Part shown: positions 61,743 through 64,000 of the stretch, in pieces
Position numbering within the stretch: the first letter of the stretch is position 1
Layout of the letters: the number at the start of each line of letters is the position of its first letter
NCBI RefSeq assembly: GCF_001421435.1
Contig: NZ_LMKA01000057.1
Coordinates: 62,001-126,000, forward strand
Reading direction: 5' to 3'
Source of the DNA: Chryseobacterium sp. Leaf201
Lineage (GTDB): Bacteria; Bacteroidota; Bacteroidia; Flavobacteriales; Weeksellaceae
Length of the DNA: 64,000 bases
Notes under the pieces: model-generated
Databases searched by the model: none
The model's input: only the letters and a program-made list of their open reading frames with translations
Told to the model about the DNA's origin: nothing
Program-made: the position numbers and the translations under genes

Positions 61743-63071
61743 TTAAATTTTGTTAATATTATGTTCGATTTTATCCAGTGCAAGACGGATTTCTTCTTTG
61801 GAAACATTAAGGTGCGGTCTGAAACGGAGCGACTGTTCACCGCAGGCAAGAATGATCATCCCGTCACGCCAAAGCTCCTCTCTCAGCAGGTTTCTCTGGT
61901 CAGGCGTAGGCAGATCAATGGCGCACATCAACCCTCTTCCTCTGGCATTCGTCAGCTTGCCCGGATATTTCTGTTCCAATGTTCGTAGGCCTTCCAGTAA
62001 GTAATCTCCCACTACCCGTGCATTTTCTACGAGGTTTTCTTTTTCGATAACTTCCATCACCAACTGGAACCGGAGCATATCTATGAAATTACCTCCGAAT
62101 GTAGAGTTGATCCTTGAGCTCTCCCTGAATACATTATCCGGTACTTCGTCAAACTTTTCCTTATTGGCCAGGATTCCGCATACCTGTGTTTTTTTACCGA
62201 AGGAAATGATATCCGGTTTCGCTGTAAAATGCTCGAAAGCCCACATTTTTCCGGTCATTGCAATGCCGGTCTGCACTTCATCATAAATGAGAAGGATTTC
62301 ATGCTCGTCACAGATATTTCTCAGACCCATTAAAAATTCATCCCTGAAATGGTTGTCGCCTCCTTCTGCCTGAATCGGCTCGATGATGATGCAGGCCACT
62401 TTGTTGGGATTCATCAGGATGGCTTCTTCAATGTTCAGCAAAGCGAGCCTTTCATTTTTTATGGTTTCTTCTAAATTTTCCTCTGTAATCGGGAAGGTTA
62501 ATTTCGGGTTCAGGATTCTCGGCCAGTTGAACATCGGGAAATACTGGTATTTTCTCGGGTCAGATGTATTGGTTAAACTTAATGTATAACCGCTTCTCCC
62601 GTGGAATGCCTGCCTGAAATGGATACAGATCCCGGCCTCAATATCAAGATCCTTTTCAAAATTCTTTCTTGTTTTCCAGTCGAAACATGCTTTCATGGCA
62701 TTTTCTACAGCTAAAGATCCGCCTTCGATGAAGAATGCATACTGAAGCTCTTCAGGGATGGCCACCCGCTCGAATACTTCCAGGAAATGGGCATATTCTT
62801 CTGAATAAACGTCTGCCAGTGTGGGCTTATTGACCGCCATTTTCCCCAGCCATTCTGATTTTTCCATCAGGTAAGGATGGTTATAGCCGATAGAAGCTGA
62901 TGCGAACATGGAAAACATATCCAAATATTCTCTGTTGGTCAGTTTATCGTAGAGCCATGATCCGTGGGATTTTTCGATGTCCATTACGAAATCAAAACCA
63001 TCCGCCAGAACGTGCCTGCCTATTGTTTCTTTAACTTTATTTGCCTGTATATCTATTATAGTCTGTTCCAT
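61743..63071 (-). CDS. lat: L-lysine 6-transaminase
   Basis: PLP enzyme, class III, moving the epsilon-amino group of lysine to 2-oxoglutarate and giving 2-aminoadipate 6-semialdehyde. 442 residues: FIEGGSLAVENAMKACFDWK, YDEVQTGIAMTGKMWAFEHF and the PLP lysine in ISFGKKTQVCG, with EGGSLAVENAMK matching known lysine 6-transaminases. The aldehyde dehydrogenase that oxidises its product lies directly upstream. Confidence 0.88.
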   Translation of the reverse strand: MEQTIIDIQANKVKETIGRHVLADGFDFVMDIEKSHGSWLYDKLTNREYLDMFSMFASASIGYNHPYLMEKSEWLGKMAVNKPTLADVYSEEYAHFLEVFERVAIPEELQYAFFIEGGSLAVENAMKACFDWKTRKNFEKDLDIEAGICIHFRQAFHGRSGYTLSLTNTSDPRKYQYFPMFNWPRILNPKLTFPITEENLEETIKNERLALLNIEEAILMNPNKVACIIIEPIQAEGGDNHFRDEFLMGLRNICDEHEILLIYDEVQTGIAMTGKMWAFEHFTAKPDIISFGKKTQVCGILANKEKFDEVPDNVFRESSRINSTFGGNFIDMLRFQLVMEVIEKENLVENARVVGDYLLEGLRTLEQKYPGKLTNARGRGLMCAIDLPTPDQRNLLREELWRDGMIILACGEQSLRFRPHLNVSKEEIRLALDKIEHNINKI

Positions 63072-63174
63072 TTTTGCTTTGAATTGAAATTTATTAAAAG
63101 ACTGAAACTGAAAATCAGAGAGTTCTGACTCGTTAAAGATCCAGTCTTTTAATTTTTAAATAATTAAAAATACT

Positions 63175-64000
63175 TTATAAGTCAAACTTAATCCCCTGTG
63201 CCAAAGGCAGACTAGCGGTATAATTTATGGTATTGGTCTGGCGTCTCATATAGTATTTCCAGACGTCTGAACCTGATTCCCTACCGCCTCCGGTTTCTTT
63301 TTCGCCGCCGAAAGCCCCTCCGATTTCCGCACCGGAAGTCCCGATATTGACGTTCGCAATTCCGCAGTCTGAACCTGCATGGGAAAGGAACAGTTCTGCC
63401 TCTCTCAGGTTCTGTGTCATGATGGCTGAGGACAATCCCTGAGGAACATCATTCTGGATAGAGATCGCTTCGTCTAACGTACCGTATTTAATTAAATATA
63501 AAATCGGTGCAAAAGTTTCATGCTGAACGATTTCGTAAGAATTCTGAACTTCGGCGATACACGGTTTTACATAACAGCCAGATTCGTATCCTTTTCCGTT
63601 CAGCACTTCACCTTCAACCACGAAGTTTCCACCCTCCTCTTTACATTTCCTGATAGATTCCTCATACTGTGTAACCGCAGCAGTGTCGATAAGCGGTCCT
63701 ACATGGTTTTTTTCATCCAGCGGGTTCCCGATTTTCAGTTGTCCGTAGGCTTTTACCAGTCTGTTTTTTACTTCTTCATATACTTCTTCATGAATGATCA
63801 GCCTTCTTGTTGAGGTACATCTCTGCCCGGCAGTTCCTACGGCTCCGAAAACCGCTCCGATGATCGACATATCAATGTCTGCATCTTTAGAGATAATGAT
63901 GGCGTTGTTTCCTCCCAGTTCAAGGATTGATTTCCCGAATCTTTCGGCAACTTTTGATGATACCATTCTTCCTACTCTTGTAGAACCGGTAAATGAAACC
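63175..64000 (-). CDS. Aldehyde dehydrogenase, 2-aminoadipate semialdehyde type (partial)
   Basis: The C-terminal part of an ALDH7-type enzyme; the N-terminus lies beyond the window edge. The reading frame enters as [20 protein letters not shown] with ILELGGNNA (catalytic Glu) and [10 protein letters not shown] (catalytic Cys). The remaining protein runs to the usual C-terminal AQGIKFDL. With lat upstream in the transcript order it should oxidise 2-aminoadipate 6-semialdehyde to 2-aminoadipate. Confidence 0.9.
   Translation of the reverse strand, partial: VSFTGSTRVGRMVSSKVAERFGKSILELGGNNAIIISKDADIDMSIIGAVFGAVGTAGQRCTSTRRLIIHEEVYEEVKNRLVKAYGQLKIGNPLDEKNHVGPLIDTAAVTQYEESIRKCKEEGGNFVVEGEVLNGKGYESGCYVKPCIAEVQNSYEIVQHETFAPILYLIKYGTLDEAISIQNDVPQGLSSAIMTQNLREAELFLSHAGSDCGIANVNIGTSGAEIGGAFGGEKETGGGRESGSDVWKYYMRRQTNTINYTASLPLAQGIKFDL

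Overview
The window is a 64 kb chromosomal piece from a member of the Bacteroidota, most likely a Chryseobacterium-type flavobacterium (Weeksellaceae). The evidence is: promoters with the Bacteroidota -7 box TAnnTTTG (several with TTTG or TTG about 19 bases upstream), three secreted enzymes with type IX secretion (T9SS) C-terminal sorting domains, subtype-iii T6SS-like baseplate genes, a class of GG-leader 'bacteriocin-like' peptide typical of this group, and very close matches to flavobacterial housekeeping proteins. Names rest on motif recognition and family knowledge; no database search was run.

Layout. 1-8.4 kb (all minus): end of a secreted protein gene, kdsB, an aminotransferase flanked on both sides by a small inverted-repeat element carrying a four-helix-bundle gene (one intact, one decayed), a phosphohexomutase, and a run of close-set genes (DUF4199, GT2, DUF3667, GIN-domain lipoprotein, and a short protein related to the GyrB ATPase domain that lacks the ATP-binding residues). 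8.5 kb: the SRP RNA. 8.7-15.6 kb: a metal-dependent hydrolase, menA and menB, a TPR protein and gyrA. 15.7-19.2 kb: a patch of small genes, including two tiny lipoproteins, a DUF421 protein, a 44-residue GG-leader peptide and a broken small reading frame. 19.2-27 kb: uvrA, an isolated tssF/tssE-like pair, and a secreted nuclease. 27-33.6 kb (plus): acyl-CoA dehydrogenase, a large secreted metalloprotease, a MazG-like pyrophosphohydrolase, a thioredoxin-fold protein and small proteins. 33.9-38.9 kb (plus): thrS-infC-rpmI-rplT and a secreted M28 peptidase.

39-46.2 kb (minus) is a complete histidine operon hisGDCBHAF(IE). It is preceded by its own promoter, a 16-codon leader peptide with five His codons (HHYHHH) and a terminator hairpin, which together form a histidine attenuator. 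46.2-51 kb (minus) is dapD followed by glycosyltransferase and deacetylase genes of a surface-glycan operon. 51-54 kb holds three lipoproteins (putative zinc protease, NlpC/P60 hydrolase, unknown) and tRNA-Ala(GGC). 54.2-60.5 kb (minus) is a GbsR/MarR-type regulator with an RND efflux pump (adaptor, pump, outer-membrane channel); a perfect 7-1-7 palindrome lies next to the regulator's -7 box. 60.8-64 kb (minus) has a GNAT acetyltransferase, a DUF2007 protein, L-lysine 6-transaminase and the C-terminal part of an aldehyde dehydrogenase, which together suggest lysine breakdown to 2-aminoadipate.

The most noteworthy items are the his attenuator, the ATPase-dead GyrB-like protein, the four-helix-bundle inverted-repeat elements, the GG-leader peptide, the efflux operator, the isolated T6SS baseplate pair, and infC with a probable AUA start codon.
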